From an uncultured Actinomycetes bacterium (lineage in GTDB: Bacteria; Actinomycetota; Actinomycetes; Mycobacteriales; Mycobacteriaceae), in assembly GCA_903911165.1 (NCBI GenBank), contig CAIWCQ010000354.1, forward strand, positions 1 to 7,774: a stretch of 7,774 nt of DNA. Reading direction: 5' to 3'. Below the pieces are notes generated by a model that was not told the origin of the DNA, searched no databases, and saw nothing but the letters and a program-made list of their open reading frames with translations. This document shows, piece after piece, positions 6,438-7,774 of the stretch. The position numbers were made by a program, and so were the translations under genes. Positions within the stretch are counted from its first letter, which is position 1. Every line of letters begins with the position of its first letter.

Positions 6438-7565
6438 ATGTACGCGCAGCCCCTGGTAGACGCGATCGCCGAAGCCGAACGACTGGTCCGGGAGGCTCCG
6501 CACATCGAAACCGAAGCCGATCTGCTGGAGGGTCTGCAATATCTGGCCGGTGGTATCGCGGCGTGTACACATCTGGCGTTCGACTACGACCGAGACCACC
6601 CATTCCTGCAGTCCGGCACCGGGCCGTTCACCAAGATGGGCTTGGACAACCCGGACACCCTCTACTTCGGAACACGGGTGCAGGCCGGTCGCGAGTATCT
6701 AGTCACCGGAACTCGCGGAACCACAACCGACTTGAGCTTTCAACTCCTCGGTGGCGAGTACACCGATGACAATGTGCCCGACAGCGAGACGGCGTTCGAT
6801 GACCGTCAACTCGATATCGGCGCCAACGGAGACTACGAATGGCGGTTCACGCCGGCGGCCAACGCCCAACTGGTGATCCGAGAGGTGTACAACGACTGGT
6901 CCGCGCAACGGGGAAAGGTCGCGATCGCCCGTGCCGACACCGCCGGAACCGCGCCGCCCCCGTTGACCAATGAGCTCATCGAGAAACGATTTGCGGTAGC
7001 CGGCAAGCAACTGGTTCAGCGGATCAAGACGTGGTTGCAGTTCCCGCAGTGGTTCTACATGAACATTCCGGTCAACACGATGGTGGCACCACGGCTGACC
7101 CCCGGCGGCCTGGCAACCCAGTACTCCTCGGCGGGTCATTTCGAACTGGCGCCGGATCAAGCTCTGGTGATCACCTTGCCGGCGACCGACGCTCCCTATC
7201 TCGGTTTCCAGCTGGGCAGTCTCTGGTACGTCTCGCTGGACTACATCAACCACCAGACCTCACTGAACGGAACGCAGGCGCAGGTTGACGCCGACGGCAA
7301 GATCCGCATCGTGGTCGCCGACCGTAACCCCGGGGTGACGAACTGGGTGGAGACCCTCGGGCACCGCAAAGGCTTCCTGCAGTTCAGATGGCAACGGATT
7401 TCTCGCCAGCTCACCGAGGCCGACGGGCCGACCGTCGAACTCGTCGGGATCGATGAGGTAGCGGAGTATTTACCGTTCCACGAGAGCAACAAAATCTCCC
7501 CGGAGGATTGGCGAGCGCGAATCGCACTGCGCCAGAAACAAATCGGCGACAGGATGGTGGTGTAG
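6438..7565 (+). CDS. Rv3531c-family protein of unknown function (DUF1214-like), KstR regulon
   Basis: A 375-residue, probably cytoplasmic protein: no signal peptide or membrane segment is visible. Its length and position recall M. tuberculosis Rv3531c, a cholesterol-regulon gene without a defined reaction. The C-terminal part, about residues 240-320 (ALVITLPATDAPYLGFQL, LWYVSLDYINHQTSLNG, NWVETLGHRKGFLQFRW), resembles the beta-rich DUF1214 fold. The N-terminal half has an acidic helix (7-35), then a FLQSGTGPFTKMGLDNPDTLY segment (56-76) and a beta-rich part with GGEYTDDNVPDSETAFDDRQLDIG (about 105-128). No catalytic motif is recognisable. It is preceded by a promoter covered by a KstR operator and followed after three bases by a short-chain dehydrogenase, so the two probably act together on a steroid intermediate (inference). 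The gene itself is certain; its function is not known. Confidence 0.85.
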   Translation: MYAQPLVDAIAEAERLVREAPHIETEADLLEGLQYLAGGIAACTHLAFDYDRDHPFLQSGTGPFTKMGLDNPDTLYFGTRVQAGREYLVTGTRGTTTDLSFQLLGGEYTDDNVPDSETAFDDRQLDIGANGDYEWRFTPAANAQLVIREVYNDWSAQRGKVAIARADTAGTAPPPLTNELIEKRFAVAGKQLVQRIKTWLQFPQWFYMNIPVNTMVAPRLTPGGLATQYSSAGHFELAPDQALVITLPATDAPYLGFQLGSLWYVSLDYINHQTSLNGTQAQVDADGKIRIVVADRNPGVTNWVETLGHRKGFLQFRWQRISRQLTEADGPTVELVGIDEVAEYLPFHESNKISPEDWRARIALRQKQIGDRMVV

Positions 7566-7568
7566 CGG

Positions 7569-7774
7569 ATGGCTCCGATGCTTGAGAACAAGGTTGTTGT
7601 GATCAGCGGTGTGGGCCCGGCACTGGGTACCACGCTGGCACGTCGTTGTGCGGAGGCCGGTGCCGATCTGGTGCTCGCCGCGCGCACCGCCGAGCGGCTC
7701 ACCGAGGTCGCCGACCAGGTGAGTGCATTGGGCCGGCGGGCGCTCGCGGTGAGCACCGACATCACCGACGACGA
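7569..7774 (+). CDS. short-chain dehydrogenase/reductase, N-terminal part (Rv3530c-like)
   Basis: The frame is open from the ATG at 7569 to the right edge: 68 codons of a family that usually has about 250-280 residues. The N-terminus is a Rossmann start: VVVISGVGPALG (residues 9-20), in which the usual TGxxxGxG motif reads SGVGPALG, then LVLAART (34-40) with R39 after the second strand, suggesting NADP(H) preference, and TDITD (63-67) with the adenine-contacting Asp64. The SYK catalytic residues lie outside the window. A second ATG at 7578 is possible; 7569 follows a G-rich stretch three bases after the previous stop and is preferred. It is probably co-transcribed with the DUF1214-like gene from the KstR-controlled promoter. 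Substrate unknown, presumably a steroid intermediate. Confidence 0.85.
   Translation, partial: MAPMLENKVVVISGVGPALGTTLARRCAEAGADLVLAARTAERLTEVADQVSALGRRALAVSTDITDD

Overview
The window looks like chromosomal DNA from a non-tuberculous, probably fast-growing mycobacterium (Mycolicibacterium type) or a very close mycolate-containing actinobacterium. The reasons are the high GC content, dense same-strand operons with 3- to 10-base gaps or 4-base overlaps, and a gene order that matches, from memory, the cholesterol catabolic cluster around Rv3530c-Rv3537 of Mycobacterium tuberculosis. No search was run, so orthologue names rest on recognition of the protein sequences.

Layout. Positions 1-1349 (minus strand) hold the first ~450 residues of kstD, 3-ketosteroid delta1-dehydrogenase; its C-terminus lies beyond the left edge. 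A 100-base divergent promoter region (1350-1449) carries a perfect KstR operator. Rightward from it runs the meta-cleavage operon hsaE (1450-2235), hsaG (2246-3178) and hsaF (3175-4227). Next, in the same direction and only 33 bases away, is a RecQ-family DNA helicase with a zinc-binding module and a C-terminal phosphoribosyltransferase-like domain (4261-6339). A second region (6340-6437) has a clear -35/-10 promoter with a near-perfect KstR palindrome between and over its elements. It drives a gene of unknown function (Rv3531c family, DUF1214-like, 6438-7565) and the start of a short-chain dehydrogenase (Rv3530c-like, 7569 to the right edge).

How the genes work together. KstD desaturates steroid ring A, which leads to opening of rings A/B. 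HsaE hydrates the 2-hydroxyhexa-2,4-dienoate released later from the A ring, HsaF cleaves the product to pyruvate and propanal, and HsaG turns propanal into propionyl-CoA. HsaF and HsaG normally form one substrate-channelling complex, in keeping with their overlapping genes. All these genes, plus the DUF1214/SDR pair, appear to be repressed by KstR and induced by cholesterol-derived CoA thioesters (inference from the operators and from known KstR biology).

The odd part is the helicase. It has no visible link to steroid metabolism, no KstR site of its own, and sits between two KstR-controlled units. Its C-terminal phosphoribosyltransferase-like motif is degenerate at the PRPP-binding acidic position. 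In M. tuberculosis the same interval is, from memory, occupied by PPE61/PPE62, so this slot seems to be variable between species.
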